Below, in pieces: positions 44,175 to 54,255 of a stretch of DNA of 64,000 nucleotides. The stretch is taken from assembly GCA_046294625.1 (NCBI GenBank), contig JBKBKN010000006.1, forward strand, positions 83,648-147,647, read 5' to 3'. The translations under genes and the position numbers were made by a program. Positions within the stretch are counted from its first letter, which is position 1, and each line of letters begins with the position of its first letter. Below the pieces are notes generated by a model, which was not told where the DNA came from, did no database searches, and saw only the letters and a program-made list of their open reading frames with translations. The DNA comes from JBKBKN01 sp046294625. Its GTDB lineage: Bacteria; Bacteroidota; Bacteroidia; M30B66.

Positions 44175-47100
44175 GTGCATAAAATATTCTTGCTAACATT
44201 TGCTAAACCACTAAATTTGAGCACAAATATCTCACTTGTGCTACGAAATTTTATTTTCAATTCGATTTATTTAGTTGTTCTAACTATTACATCTATTCAG
44301 CTTTCAGCTCAGCGCGGTAAAAATGGTAATTTTCAGATTTCTGCCAATGCTATTGTCAATGAATATACCTTGTTAACGGCAAACGCTTTGGCCGGCGATC
44401 AACAGATTGTGGTTTCTAATGCTTTGCTCAATGCCAATAATCGTTTTCCTCAATCTCTGGGAACAGGTGATTTAATTATGATTATTCAAATGCAGGGAGC
44501 TACGATTGATGGTAGTGATATTTTTTCCGACACATGGGGTAATATTGTTGATTATGGCACTTGCGGAAACTATGAGCTTATCGAAGTGAAATCTGTGCAA
44601 GGGAATGTGATTCAGTTTTTTTGTGGTTTGAAAAATAATTATTCTTCATCAGGAAGAACTCAGGTTGTGCGTGTGCCCAGATATAATAATCTGACGATAA
44701 ATAATGGTGGTAGTCTCAATGGACAATTTTGGAATGGTAGTTTAGGAGGCGTGATTGCTATCGAAACCAGCGGAGATTTGATTATTAATGGAAGAATAAA
44801 CGCTATTGCTATTGGTTTTCGAGGCGGTCTAGCTAATGAGAATCAATCATTTTTTGGTGGAACAAGATTTGCCGACCTCAATCCGGGCGAAGGTGCTGAA
44901 AAAGGCGAAAGCATAGCCGGCAACACGACAGACTATGACCAAATGGGGGGGAGATACTGCAAAGGTGCACCTGCTAATGGTGGTGGCGGTGGTACTTCGC
45001 ACAATGCCGGAGGTGGTGGCGGTTCAAACGCTGCTTTGGGCGCATATAATGGACTTGGTAATCCTAATATCAGCACATCCAATTGGATCACAGCATGGAA
45101 TCAGGAAAGTCCGGGTTTTTCTTCTAACGTATCATCCGGAGGTGGAAGAGGAGGGTATTCCTTTTCGGGGGTAAACCAAAATCCACTCACACTTGGGCCT
45201 AATTCTCAAACCTGGCAAGGCGATTGGCGACGAAATGAGGGCGGAAGAGGGGGCAGACCTTTATCTGTAGCTCCTCAGAAATTATTTCTTGGAGGCGGCG
45301 GTGGAGCCGGTGATCAAAACGACAATCTGGGCGGTAATGGAGGCAATGGCGGCGGAATTATTTATATTGAAAATTATGGAAGCATTTCCGGCACCGGTGA
45401 AATTGTAGCTGATGGTGGTAATGGTGGAAATAGTGGAGCAGGAGGTTTCACCAGTGGTATTGATGGATGCGGTGGAGCTGGTGGAGGTGGTGCCATCATG
45501 ATTCGTTCGATGTCACCAATTCCGGCAATCACTATTAACGCACGTGGTGGAAATGGAGGCAATCAGATTATGAATTTACTGAACAATACACAAGCGCAAG
45601 GTCCGGGTGGCGGTGGTGGCGGTGGTGTGGTTTACCATACTGGAGGCAATCCCGTGATCAATGTGAGTGGGGGTAACAATGGCACAACCAATTCAGCAAG
45701 TCTCACCGCATTTCATCACAATGGCGCAACATCAGGCGGAATCGGTGCCATAGCTGAAGCACCCCCCTTGTTTGATGTCAATTATGCTGTGGACGGAGCC
45801 TGCATAGGCGGCGATGCAACAATAACAGGAACTGTTTCAGGAAATGCCGGTGGGGCAAATATTGAATTTGATTATTATGACAGTAATCTCAATTTATTAG
45901 GCAGTGGACAGCAACTTGTATTAGCTGAATTGAGTGGACCTATGCAAGTAATTATGCTCACTTGCAATGGCAATCAATTTAGAAATATAAATATTGTGCC
46001 AACACCACCTCCGGCATTCAGTTTAGGGCAGGATAGAGAGATTTGTTTAGGCGACAGTGTATTCCTTCAATCTAACACAGAATTCCCATTTTTTAGCTGG
46101 GAACCCAGCACAGGGCTCACACAGCCGGAATCTTTAAGCACGTTTGCAAGCCCTCAAAATACCACTACCTATGTGCTTTCAGCTTTTGAACAAGTAGGGT
46201 GTGTCGGTAGAGATACGATTGTCGTTCAAGTTAACCCCTTGCCTGATGTTAGTATCAGTGCTCCCACTTCGGCATGCCTTGGTGATACTATTACAGTTTC
46301 AGTAAGTGGCGCTTCAACATACAGTTGGTCTGGCAATTCAATTATAGGTGCCGACAATCAAAATTTGGTGGAAGTAGCAGCCATCAGCAATCTTTCTTTG
46401 AGTTTAATAGCAAGCAACGAATTTCAATGTCAAATAAATCAACAGGTTCAAATCTTAGTTTTTGAGCCGGCTCAAGTATATATTTCTGAAGACCAAACTA
46501 TTTGCGATGGGCAAGCCGTAGAGCTATCTGCTTCCGGGGCAGTGAGTTATGAATGGTTTCCCACCGATGGTTTATCCGATCCCAATGTAGCCAATCCATT
46601 GGCTTTACCTTCGCAAAGCATTGCCTATTTTGTTAATTTTATCGATGTTAATAATTGTTCAGGTCAGGCAGGACCAATATCTGTAACGGTGGGTGCAAAT
46701 ATTAATCCCACTTTCACTTTCGATCAGATTGATAACTATAATGTAAATTTCACATGTACAACGCCCAATGCAGATGAAATCATTTGGATTATTCAAGGAA
46801 GTACGTTCATTGGTAGTCAGGTGAGTTACAATTTTCCTTTCGAAGGTTTTTTCAATATCACCTTGATAGTAGGCAACGATTGTGGCTATGATACCCTGAC
46901 TTCGACAATCGAAGTACTCAAATTGAGTGTAAGGGATATCGCAGCGCAGATTAGCTATGTGATTTATCCAAACCCGGCAAATGAATTGGTGCAAATTGAG
47001 TTTAATACTGTTGGTAAGCAACAGGTTACACTCAGTTTATTAGACATCAAAGGGACTTTGGTAAAACGCAATGCATTTCAATTAAATGGTGGCAAGCAGA

Positions 47101-47201
47101 TAATCCAACTTGAGTTGAACGAACTTGCCGGAGGTATTTATCTTATGCAACTGCAAGCCAAGGACGGACAAGCTGTGCTGAAACTTTTCATTGTGCGATG
47201 A
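44175..47201 (+). CDS. glycine-rich surface protein with T9SS type A tail
   Basis: 1008 residues from GTG 44175. A signal segment (about 28-46, ends LSAQRG) is preceded by a lead, so a later GTG or TTG could be the real start. Residues 240-520 are rich in GGGGG and GGNGG runs alternating with short beta-strands (IIYIENYGSISGTGEIVADG, AIMIRSMSPIPAITINARGG), which looks like a parallel beta-helix with glycine turns. Ig-like modules follow (about 600-900). The last 80 residues (IYPNPANELVQIEF .. LAGGIYLMQLQ .. LKLFIVR) are a T9SS sorting domain. It is probably a long surface adhesin. Its stop overlaps the start of the esterase gene. Confidence 0.85.
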   Translation: MHKIFLLTFAKPLNLSTNISLVLRNFIFNSIYLVVLTITSIQLSAQRGKNGNFQISANAIVNEYTLLTANALAGDQQIVVSNALLNANNRFPQSLGTGDLIMIIQMQGATIDGSDIFSDTWGNIVDYGTCGNYELIEVKSVQGNVIQFFCGLKNNYSSSGRTQVVRVPRYNNLTINNGGSLNGQFWNGSLGGVIAIETSGDLIINGRINAIAIGFRGGLANENQSFFGGTRFADLNPGEGAEKGESIAGNTTDYDQMGGRYCKGAPANGGGGGTSHNAGGGGGSNAALGAYNGLGNPNISTSNWITAWNQESPGFSSNVSSGGGRGGYSFSGVNQNPLTLGPNSQTWQGDWRRNEGGRGGRPLSVAPQKLFLGGGGGAGDQNDNLGGNGGNGGGIIYIENYGSISGTGEIVADGGNGGNSGAGGFTSGIDGCGGAGGGGAIMIRSMSPIPAITINARGGNGGNQIMNLLNNTQAQGPGGGGGGGVVYHTGGNPVINVSGGNNGTTNSASLTAFHHNGATSGGIGAIAEAPPLFDVNYAVDGACIGGDATITGTVSGNAGGANIEFDYYDSNLNLLGSGQQLVLAELSGPMQVIMLTCNGNQFRNINIVPTPPPAFSLGQDREICLGDSVFLQSNTEFPFFSWEPSTGLTQPESLSTFASPQNTTTYVLSAFEQVGCVGRDTIVVQVNPLPDVSISAPTSACLGDTITVSVSGASTYSWSGNSIIGADNQNLVEVAAISNLSLSLIASNEFQCQINQQVQILVFEPAQVYISEDQTICDGQAVELSASGAVSYEWFPTDGLSDPNVANPLALPSQSIAYFVNFIDVNNCSGQAGPISVTVGANINPTFTFDQIDNYNVNFTCTTPNADEIIWIIQGSTFIGSQVSYNFPFEGFFNITLIVGNDCGYDTLTSTIEVLKLSVRDIAAQISYVIYPNPANELVQIEFNTVGKQQVTLSLLDIKGTLVKRNAFQLNGGKQIIQLELNELAGGIYLMQLQAKDGQAVLKLFIVR

Positions 47202-48082
47202 GTAAACTGGCAATTACCTTAATCAAGCCCTTTATCAGAGGATTTAAGCTTGCTGTTTACAATCAGGAAAAGGCATGGTTTAGATTTCCCATTCGTGGAA
47301 AATTCAATTCAGGTATTCCTCTATTCCGCGATCAGGTAAAAGTTCAGCATACAGATCTGGAAGGTATTCCTTGCGGCATATTCACTCCAAAGGTAATTAA
47401 ACAGGAAGCTGTTTTACTTTATCTGCATGGAGGTGGATTCAGTGTGTGCAATTACAGAATGTACACTCATTTGATTTCGGCCATTTCTTTAGAAAGCGGT
47501 ATTGAAGTCTTTGCCATCGATTATCGTTTAGCGCCGGAGCACCCATTTCCAAACGGGCTGGATGATTGCGTTCGAGCCTTTCAAATTATTCGGGATAAGC
47601 ATCCCGAAGCCAGAATTTTTATCGGAGGCGATTCGGCAGGTGGTGGCTTAACCTTTTCCACTGCACTGAAATTAAAACAACTGGGCGAAAAGATGCCTGA
47701 TAAACTCTTTGCTTTTTCACCTTGGGCCGATTTGCGGATAACAGCTGATAGTTTTACAGAAAAAGCAAAATCTGATCCTTTGATTGATGGCTCCTCTGCC
47801 AAAAAATGGGCTGAAAGATATCTACATGGTGAATCCGCAGAAAATCCTTTAGCTTCGCCTGTGTTGGGTGACTTTAAAGACTTTCCGCCATGTTTAATCC
47901 ATGTCGGCGAAGACGAAGTGCTCTTAGACGATAGTTTATTACTGGTGGATCGGTTAAAATCTTATGGAATAGAAGTTCATTTTAAACAGTGGGAGGGCAT
48001 GATGCATGTTTTTCAAATCATGGTTCCCATGCTTGACGAAGCCAAACAATCACTAAAAGATTTGAAAGCATTTTTGGAGTAG
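47198..48082 (+). CDS. alpha/beta hydrolase, hormone-sensitive-lipase family
   Basis: 294 residues, no signal. The oxyanion box YLHGGGFSVCNYRMYTH (about 75) and the nucleophile box IFIGGDSAGGGLTFS (about 143) identify the family IV esterases. The acid is probably in GEDEVLLDDS (about 247) and the His in GMMHVF (about 270). It hydrolyses short acyl esters. Its ATG overlaps the stop of the glycine-rich T9SS gene (ATGA), so the two are translationally coupled. Why is not clear. Confidence 0.9.
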   Translation: MSKLAITLIKPFIRGFKLAVYNQEKAWFRFPIRGKFNSGIPLFRDQVKVQHTDLEGIPCGIFTPKVIKQEAVLLYLHGGGFSVCNYRMYTHLISAISLESGIEVFAIDYRLAPEHPFPNGLDDCVRAFQIIRDKHPEARIFIGGDSAGGGLTFSTALKLKQLGEKMPDKLFAFSPWADLRITADSFTEKAKSDPLIDGSSAKKWAERYLHGESAENPLASPVLGDFKDFPPCLIHVGEDEVLLDDSLLLVDRLKSYGIEVHFKQWEGMMHVFQIMVPMLDEAKQSLKDLKAFLE

Positions 48083-48138
48083 CATGTTGCTCTTGAAATA
48101 ATTTAGCCAATGATTAAGTTTGGGGGAAGAGCTTCCAA

Positions 48139-49254
48139 TTACGGCATCAACTCTGCTAGTTTTTGTTCAAGCTGAGCCCCTCTAAGTCCTTTTGCAATAA
48201 TTCGACCTTCTTTATCGAGTAGCACGGTGAAAGGGATACCCGAAAATCCATATTGTTTCACCACAGGCGAGCTCCACATAGCCAAGTCGCTTACATGTGT
48301 CCAGGTGAGTCCGTCTTTTTCAATTGCAGCAATCCAAGCTTTTTTATCCTTATCTAAAGAAACGCCAAAAATGTCGAAGCCTTTGTTTTTGTATTGATTG
48401 TATAGACGAACAACATTTGGATTTTCTTGACGGCAAGGCCCACACCATGAAGCCCAGAAATCAATCAACACATATTTACCACGCAAGCTAGAGAGTGCAA
48501 CATCATTTCCAGAAGGGTCAGGAAAAATGATTTCAGGTGCAGGCTGTCCAATAGCCATCGCCTTCATTTGTCTTATTTTATTTATATAACCGGCAGCATA
48601 GCCCGATTTGGGGTAATTTTTTTCCACCAAGTCAGCGATACGTTTCAAGGTTTCAAATTCCGTATCGGGATTGAGATATTCTACCAACACAATCAATGCA
48701 AGCTTGTCGGGATGGCTGTCAATCATTTTTTTAAGCTCACTAATCTTCTGCTGCAGAAAAGCTCCATACTCATTTTCAACTCTTTGCTGCACCATTTCAC
48801 GATCATAAATTGGAGCATCATTGAGCTCTTTCAACAAGCGTTCACGAACTTCATTCAAGGAATTTCTCACCTCCAGAACTTGCATGATTAGTTTACCTTC
48901 CTGAGAATTTTCAATAGTGTAGCCTGTGTTGATCATGTTGTTTGGATTATTGAACCGAATATTTTCTTTCGGATCAATGATTAGGAACACATTGTTATTG
49001 TTGTTTATTCTCAAACGATAGAAATCCTTTTCAGGTACTCGGTTTTTGAAAACGAAGTTACCTTTGTCGTCAATTTTAGCAGAGTCAATCGCAATGACGT
49101 TCTGCCCATCGATTTTCTCAAGCCAAATTATAGCATTCTTGTGAAATTCAATCTGTCCGGATAGTTGGGCATTGTCCTTCTGATCATTATTAGAACATGC
49201 TATAATTGCTGTTAGCGCTAAGATTGGAATAAAAATAAATTTCTTGAATTGCAT
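48139..49254 (-). CDS. TlpA/ResA-like thiol-disulfide oxidoreductase lipoprotein
   Basis: 371 residues. The lipoprotein signal (MQFKKFIFIPILALTAIIAC) gives Cys 20. Residues about 30-120 form the DUF4369 domain seen before many Bacteroidota thioredoxin-like proteins. The C-terminal domain (about 235-371) is thioredoxin-like: FWASWCGPCRQENPN (about 267), a C-x-x-C active site, then GFSGIPFTVLLDKEGRIIAK with the cis-proline. It should reduce disulfides in the periplasm, for example in cytochrome c maturation. It lies 23 bp after gatB on the same strand. Confidence 0.93.
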   Translation of the reverse strand: MQFKKFIFIPILALTAIIACSNNDQKDNAQLSGQIEFHKNAIIWLEKIDGQNVIAIDSAKIDDKGNFVFKNRVPEKDFYRLRINNNNNVFLIIDPKENIRFNNPNNMINTGYTIENSQEGKLIMQVLEVRNSLNEVRERLLKELNDAPIYDREMVQQRVENEYGAFLQQKISELKKMIDSHPDKLALIVLVEYLNPDTEFETLKRIADLVEKNYPKSGYAAGYINKIRQMKAMAIGQPAPEIIFPDPSGNDVALSSLRGKYVLIDFWASWCGPCRQENPNVVRLYNQYKNKGFDIFGVSLDKDKKAWIAAIEKDGLTWTHVSDLAMWSSPVVKQYGFSGIPFTVLLDKEGRIIAKGLRGAQLEQKLAELMP

Positions 49255-49277
49255 CTAATTATTTGTTTGTAATTATG

Positions 49278-50738
49278 TTATTGTGTTTCGAGTGCCTCTT
49301 TCACTTTTTGATTGGCTATTTTGGGATCAGCTTTTCCACCCGACTTTTTCATTACTTCGCCCATAAATAAACCCAACAAGCCTTTTTTTCCCGAACGGTA
49401 TTCAGCCACTTTATCAGGATAGGCTGCCAGCGCTTCGTTAATCCATGTTTGTAAACTATTATCATCTGTAGCAAGCAGCCAATTGTTTGATATAGCCAAC
49501 TGCACCGGGTCTGCATCGGGCGTTTGAAGCAATGCCGGAAATATCTTTTGTGAAGCAATGCTGTTGCTGATTTTTCCATCATCAATCATTTTGATGATGG
49601 AAGCTATTTGCTGTGGTTGGATGTTAAAATCTTCAATTTCCTGAGCTGTTTCATTCAAATAACCTTTAATGTTAACCGTAAGCCAGTTAGCTGCAGCCTT
49701 AAAGTTATTGGTATGTTTAGTAAGCTCTAAATAATAAAGGGCAAATGGTTTGCTATCGGAAATGACACCTGCATCATAACTTGATAGATTAAATTCTTCC
49801 GTAAATTTTCGATGCAACTCTTCGGGCAAAGGTGGCATTTCGCTTTTAATCTTTTCGATGTAGATTTGATCCACGACTACCGGGGCTAAGTCCGGTTCAG
49901 GAAAATAGCGATAGTCATTGGCCATTTCTTTCGAACGTAGGCTAAATGTGCTTCCATTTACGGCATCAAAGCTCCTGGTTTCTTGATTTATGACTCCGCC
50001 GGCTTCAATGATATCGATTTGGCGTTTAATTTCAAATTCGATGGCGCGTTGTACATTTCTGATGGAGTTCATGTTTTTCACTTCTACCTTTTGGCCAAAG
50101 CGCGTTTCTCCTTTGCGTCTTACAGAAATATTGGCATCGCAGCGCATGCTACCTTCTTCCATGTTACCATCACAGATTTCGAGGTATCGAACCAGTTTAC
50201 GCACTTCAGTTACATATTGGTAAGCTTCTTCGCCGCTTCTGATTTCAGGTTCTGAAACCATTTCGAGCAATGGTACTCCTGCTCTGTTCAAATCAACTAA
50301 GGAGTCGTATAAGTCCTGATCATGCATGCTTTTGCCGGCATCCTCTTCCATATGGATCCTTGTCAGGTTGATTTGCTTCAAATTTCCTTGACTATCCTTG
50401 ATAGTAATATGTCCACCAGTGCAGATAGGGGTTTTGTCTTGTGTGATTTGATAGCCTTTTGGCAAATCAGCATAGAAATAATTTTTTCGAGCGTACTGAT
50501 TTTCACGGGTTATATTGCAGCCACAAGCTAAACCAAGTTTCACGGCATATTCAATTACTTTTTTGTTAGCTTTAGGCAAAGTGCCCGGGTGGCCAAGTGT
50601 AATAGGACTGATGTTGCTATTAGGGGATACTGTAAAAGCTGCTGAATCGCTTGAGTAGGCCTTGCTCTTGGTCAACAATTGAATGTGAATTTCAAGGCCT
50701 ATTACTGGTTCGTATTTTTCGTAAATTGAGTTGGACAT
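49278..50738 (-). CDS. gatB: Asp-tRNA(Asn)/Glu-tRNA(Gln) amidotransferase subunit B
   Basis: 486 residues, the usual length. It starts YEPVIGLEIHIQLLTKSKAY. The GatB catalytic core with LGHPGTLPKANKKVIEYAVK, YFYADLPKGYQITQDKTPIC, RIHMEEDAGKSMHD and DLNRAGVPLLEMVSEPEIRS is complete, and EEGSMRCDANISVR follows. The C-terminal YqeY-like tail ends KADPKIANQKVKEAL. With GatA and GatC it amidates misacylated tRNA, making Gln-tRNA in organisms without GlnRS. GatA and GatC are not in this window. Confidence 0.97.
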   Translation of the reverse strand: MSNSIYEKYEPVIGLEIHIQLLTKSKAYSSDSAAFTVSPNSNISPITLGHPGTLPKANKKVIEYAVKLGLACGCNITRENQYARKNYFYADLPKGYQITQDKTPICTGGHITIKDSQGNLKQINLTRIHMEEDAGKSMHDQDLYDSLVDLNRAGVPLLEMVSEPEIRSGEEAYQYVTEVRKLVRYLEICDGNMEEGSMRCDANISVRRKGETRFGQKVEVKNMNSIRNVQRAIEFEIKRQIDIIEAGGVINQETRSFDAVNGSTFSLRSKEMANDYRYFPEPDLAPVVVDQIYIEKIKSEMPPLPEELHRKFTEEFNLSSYDAGVISDSKPFALYYLELTKHTNNFKAAANWLTVNIKGYLNETAQEIEDFNIQPQQIASIIKMIDDGKISNSIASQKIFPALLQTPDADPVQLAISNNWLLATDDNSLQTWINEALAAYPDKVAEYRSGKKGLLGLFMGEVMKKSGGKADPKIANQKVKEALETQ

Positions 50739-50755
50739 TTTCTAAATTATGCATG

Positions 50756-50763
50756 CAAATATA
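50756..50763 (-). promoter_or_regulatory. candidate -7 element of gatB
   Basis: On the minus strand TATATTTG matches TAnnTTTG and lies 17 bp upstream of the gatB start. No clear -33 element is visible. Confidence 0.4.
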
Positions 50764-50794
50764 AGGAATAGGCGGGTATGTGAAGATCGTTTTA

Positions 50795-53188
50795 TTAGAA
50801 AGGATATCCTATCGCAAAATTGAAATTGACGCGTCTTAATTCCAAATGATTGAATCGCCATCTCGAGCCTTCATCCATAGAAGGGTCGTGCAAAGGGTGG
50901 GCCGCGTCGAGTCGGAGGATGAAAAAATTGAAATTTAAACGAAGACCCAATCCACCGCCTACACCAAACTCCTTGTAAAACCTACTGAAATCGAAAACCG
51001 CACCGGGACGTTGAATGTCGTCTTCCATCAGCCAGATATTTCCTGCATCGATAAATATAGCGGATTCGAAATAGCTGTATATTTTTGCACGATATTCTAC
51101 TGAAGTCTCTAACTTGATGTCACCAATCTGATCGATTCTCACCCCTGATGGATTTTGATAGGATCCGGGTCCGAGTGTTCGAATGAGCCATGCACGGTTA
51201 CCATTTGCACCTCCGCCAAAAAAGCTTTTATCAAAAGGCATCACCGTGCTGTTGCCATAAGGAAGACCCACCCCGACAACGCCTCTGAACACAAATGATT
51301 GAAATTGAGGTAATGCCTTGAAAAATCGATAATCGGTATCGAAACGAAAATATTGAGAGTAGGGTACGCCGAGCACGATAAACTGATCGTTGATTTGTGC
51401 CGGATTGGCATAAAAATTTCTGGTTAGGTTAAGCAGAAGCCCCGCTGACTCGGCATTGAATCTAAAATATTGATAATCCTGAATCTTTGACGGATTTTGA
51501 TTGGTTTTAATATAACTGTAGCGCATAGCAGCAATAAATTGCGGCTTAAAGGCATTGAGAAAAAATAGATTGTTCAAGTTTTCCAATAGCTCTTGGAAAC
51601 TGGGAGAAAGACCCACGCGCAAATAATTTAGCTCTACAGGATTGAAAATATGTGTTTCTTGTTTTCTTTTCCAGGTATATCCATACGTCACATTAAATAC
51701 ACTTCGGGAATAGTCGGGGCGAAGCTGATAATTGAGACCTGTGGTGATGAGGGTGCGAATGTTTCTCTTTTCGTCCAGATTGATAGGGCCTATAAACTTT
51801 GGAATGGTCAAACTCATAACAGGTCCGGCCTGAATGGTGTTGAACGGAAGATAAGGTCTGATCGTAGCGTCATCTGCAGGGTTGATGATGGGTTGCGCTT
51901 CGAGTGCACCGGTGAGTCTGAGCTCAAAGTTTTCAATACCTTTCAGCAAGTTTCTGTTTCCGTAATTGATATTGGCTGCAATACCTAGATTGCCCGAAGT
52001 ATTAGTGCCCTGTGTTTCTAATGTGATGGATTGTTTTGCGGCTGGTGTGAGTAATATGTAGCAATTCAGCAAATTACTTTCGGCTTCGGTTTGTTCGAAT
52101 TGTATGTTGATGAATTTAAATGCTCTAAGTTCCATCAATCTGCTGTAGGTATATTCCACTCTCGATTTGCGGTAGAAATCGCCCTTGTTGATGAAAAAGT
52201 TAGCTTTTAATATTTTGGGCTTTTGATTGAGCATCCCTTCTGAAATAAAAACATATTCGTTGAACAATAAGGTATCTAATTCACCGCGATTACGGTTTTG
52301 AGGTTGATGATCAGTTACAACATAAATATCATTAATCAGAAAACGTTTATGTCGCTGTTCTTCGATACTATCTGCATATCCGGGTACTTTTCTTATGATA
52401 TTATTAACAATAAGCGTGATATCTACTTCATGATTACCCACACCGGTGTCGGCACTGTAGCTGATGAAACTTCTGTTGAAGTTAAAATAGCCTTCATTTC
52501 GGAGCAGTTCTGTAATTCGGCTTCGCTCGAAATCAAGGTTCTCGGTTTCAAAAATTTCACCTGTTTTGATGAGTGAATTTTCAAAATCATTTTTAATGAG
52601 CAAATTCATGATCGGATCATCGCAGGTCGTTTGCACATTTCTGATTCGGTAGGCAGTACCGGCTATTAATTGATAATGTATAGTAGCCCTTTTTCTTTTC
52701 TGTCTGTAACTGATACTATCTTCAACGCGTGCATTGAAATAACCTTTGTTTTTCAGAAGAAGCTCGACCTGCTCAGCCGATTTTTTTGCAGCAAAGGTGT
52801 CTAGAATAACAGGTTTTTCTCCTATGCTCAGCAACCACTGATTAAAACTGCCGGGTTCTTCTTTTTTAGGCTTCTTACCCTTTTCCTTACGTTTTCTGTT
52901 CAGTTCGGCTCTTTTTCTGATTCGTTCCTGTTGAGCTCGCTCCTCTGCTGCCTGATCTACCAAGTTGTGCATTTGTAGGTGAAAGCGGAGTATGCCGAGT
53001 ATTTTTCTATTGGGCTTCTGACGCATGTAGTTCATCATTTCCGAAGCAGAAACATGCGTTTTGTTATTTATAATGGCATTCCGTTCAAGTAGGTATTGAT
53101 CATTTTTTAAATGCCTCGTCGGGCTGCACGCATTGAATAAAATGGCTGCCAGCAATATGAGAGATAATTGGATATAGCTATTACGCAA
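50795..53188 (-). CDS. tamL: TamL-type outer-membrane lipoprotein (BamA/TamA family)
   Basis: 797 residues. The signal ends LLAAILFNACSPTRHLKNDQ, a lipobox, so it is a lipoprotein, which separates TamL from TamA. A long charged stretch (EERAQQERIRKRAELNRKRK) follows, then POTRA-like repeats (about 125-380: NKGYFNARVEDSISY, RNEGYFNFNRSFISY, INKGDFYRKSRVEYT). A C-terminal 16-strand barrel has FFGGGANGNRAWLIRTLGPG, the family G-x-R-(G/A)-W box, and ends in the aromatic ..NFAIGYPF. With TamB it helps outer-membrane assembly; tamB is not seen here. The TrmH-type gene divergent from it is a known neighbour. Confidence 0.92.
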   Translation of the reverse strand: MRNSYIQLSLILLAAILFNACSPTRHLKNDQYLLERNAIINNKTHVSASEMMNYMRQKPNRKILGILRFHLQMHNLVDQAAEERAQQERIRKRAELNRKRKEKGKKPKKEEPGSFNQWLLSIGEKPVILDTFAAKKSAEQVELLLKNKGYFNARVEDSISYRQKRKRATIHYQLIAGTAYRIRNVQTTCDDPIMNLLIKNDFENSLIKTGEIFETENLDFERSRITELLRNEGYFNFNRSFISYSADTGVGNHEVDITLIVNNIIRKVPGYADSIEEQRHKRFLINDIYVVTDHQPQNRNRGELDTLLFNEYVFISEGMLNQKPKILKANFFINKGDFYRKSRVEYTYSRLMELRAFKFINIQFEQTEAESNLLNCYILLTPAAKQSITLETQGTNTSGNLGIAANINYGNRNLLKGIENFELRLTGALEAQPIINPADDATIRPYLPFNTIQAGPVMSLTIPKFIGPINLDEKRNIRTLITTGLNYQLRPDYSRSVFNVTYGYTWKRKQETHIFNPVELNYLRVGLSPSFQELLENLNNLFFLNAFKPQFIAAMRYSYIKTNQNPSKIQDYQYFRFNAESAGLLLNLTRNFYANPAQINDQFIVLGVPYSQYFRFDTDYRFFKALPQFQSFVFRGVVGVGLPYGNSTVMPFDKSFFGGGANGNRAWLIRTLGPGSYQNPSGVRIDQIGDIKLETSVEYRAKIYSYFESAIFIDAGNIWLMEDDIQRPGAVFDFSRFYKEFGVGGGLGLRLNFNFFILRLDAAHPLHDPSMDEGSRWRFNHLELRRVNFNFAIGYPF

Positions 53189-53493
53189 ATGCCTTTTCTT
53201 TTGAGCGGTTAAATTTATCCAAAATATGTGCCCTTTAGCTTCGATATTGTTCGGAATTATGAATAAAGCGTAAATTAGTATCTAATGACATAGACAGTTG
53301 CATTACGGGGTTTATAGAGCATTGGTCTGATTGTCAGGTGTTCACCTGTTGATTGTATATTTAAAAGATGGTTTATAAAAGTTTAAATGTCTTGTGTGAA
53401 AGCAAATGAGCTTTATTCACAAACAACATTAATTAACCCGGATTTTGGGATAAAAGTTCTTTATTTGCTGAAAGTATAAGTACAGATTCATAC
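53189..53493. other. 305-bp intergenic region between divergent genes
   Basis: No open frame or RNA gene is supported. It should hold the divergent promoters of tamL and the RNA methyltransferase. A short inverted repeat, CAGGTG-TT-CACCTG, lies at 53335-53348 and could bind a dimeric regulator. A single TTATTCACA near 53413 resembles a DnaA box but stands alone. Confidence 0.5.
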
Positions 53494-54255
53494 ATGATTT
53501 CTAAACAAAAAATTAAGGATGTTGCTGCATTGCAGCAGAAAAAATTCAGAAAACAGGAAGGCTTATTTGTTGCAGAGGGACGAAAACTTATACATGCTAT
53601 TGTTGATTCCACACTCACTACTCTAGAAGTATTTTATACCAGCGATTATCCCGCACCTGATTTGTTGCATTTGAAGCAAAAGGGAATTCATTGCGAATTG
53701 GTAACAGAAAAGGAAATGGAAAGAATTTCCGGATTTGCAACTCCATCTGATGTGCTTGCAGTTTGTGCCATTCCTTCTGAAAAAGAATTCAAATCAGAAA
53801 GTAAAATCATATTGGTATTAGATGGAATTCGAGACCCGGGCAATCTGGGCACTTTAATCAGACTTGCTGCCTGGTTTGGGATAGATTTTATTATTTGCTC
53901 CGACGACACTGCAGAGTTTACCAATCCTAAGTGTGTGCAAGCAACGATGGGTGCTTTCACTGCCGTAAATATTATTTACAAAAATTTGCCGGAGTTTCTA
54001 TCTTTGAGTTCAGCATCTATCTATGTGGCGAGCATGGAAGGCGAAAGTATATACAGCCTTCAGCCAGACTTTCCTTGTTTTATTGTGATTGGAAGTGAGT
54101 CACACGGTGTTTCGGACGAAGTTGTTAAGTTATGTAAAAACAAAATAAGCATACCCTATTCCGGACACACCGAACTTGCGCCCGAATCGCTTAATGCCGC
54201 AATGGCAGCATCTATCATTTGTTCGGAATTCACAAGAAAAATTCATTATGCATAA
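53494..54255 (+). CDS. RNA 2'-O-methyltransferase, TrmH/SpoU family
   Basis: 253 residues. An N-terminal substrate-binding domain (KFRKQEGLFVAEGRKLIHAI) is followed by the SPOUT fold with its three motifs: ILVLDGIRDPGNLGTLIRLA (motif 1, about 107), FIVIGSESHGVSDEV (motif 2, about 196) and ISIPYSGHTELAPESLNAAM (motif 3, about 216). It transfers a methyl group to a ribose in rRNA or tRNA; the exact site is unknown. It overlaps the peptidase start by 8 bp. Confidence 0.93.
   Translation: MISKQKIKDVAALQQKKFRKQEGLFVAEGRKLIHAIVDSTLTTLEVFYTSDYPAPDLLHLKQKGIHCELVTEKEMERISGFATPSDVLAVCAIPSEKEFKSESKIILVLDGIRDPGNLGTLIRLAAWFGIDFIICSDDTAEFTNPKCVQATMGAFTAVNIIYKNLPEFLSLSSASIYVASMEGESIYSLQPDFPCFIVIGSESHGVSDEVVKLCKNKISIPYSGHTELAPESLNAAMAASIICSEFTRKIHYA

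Noticed and set aside
45374..45562. Proline-rich minus-strand frame opposite the glycine-rich repeats
   Set aside because: It is the complement of glycine codons (GGN read as NCC), an expected artefact of the repeat region.
44970..45640. Short G-rich units as a CRISPR or minisatellite array
   Set aside because: The units vary in length and spacing and follow the reading frame of a glycine-rich protein, so they are coding repeats.
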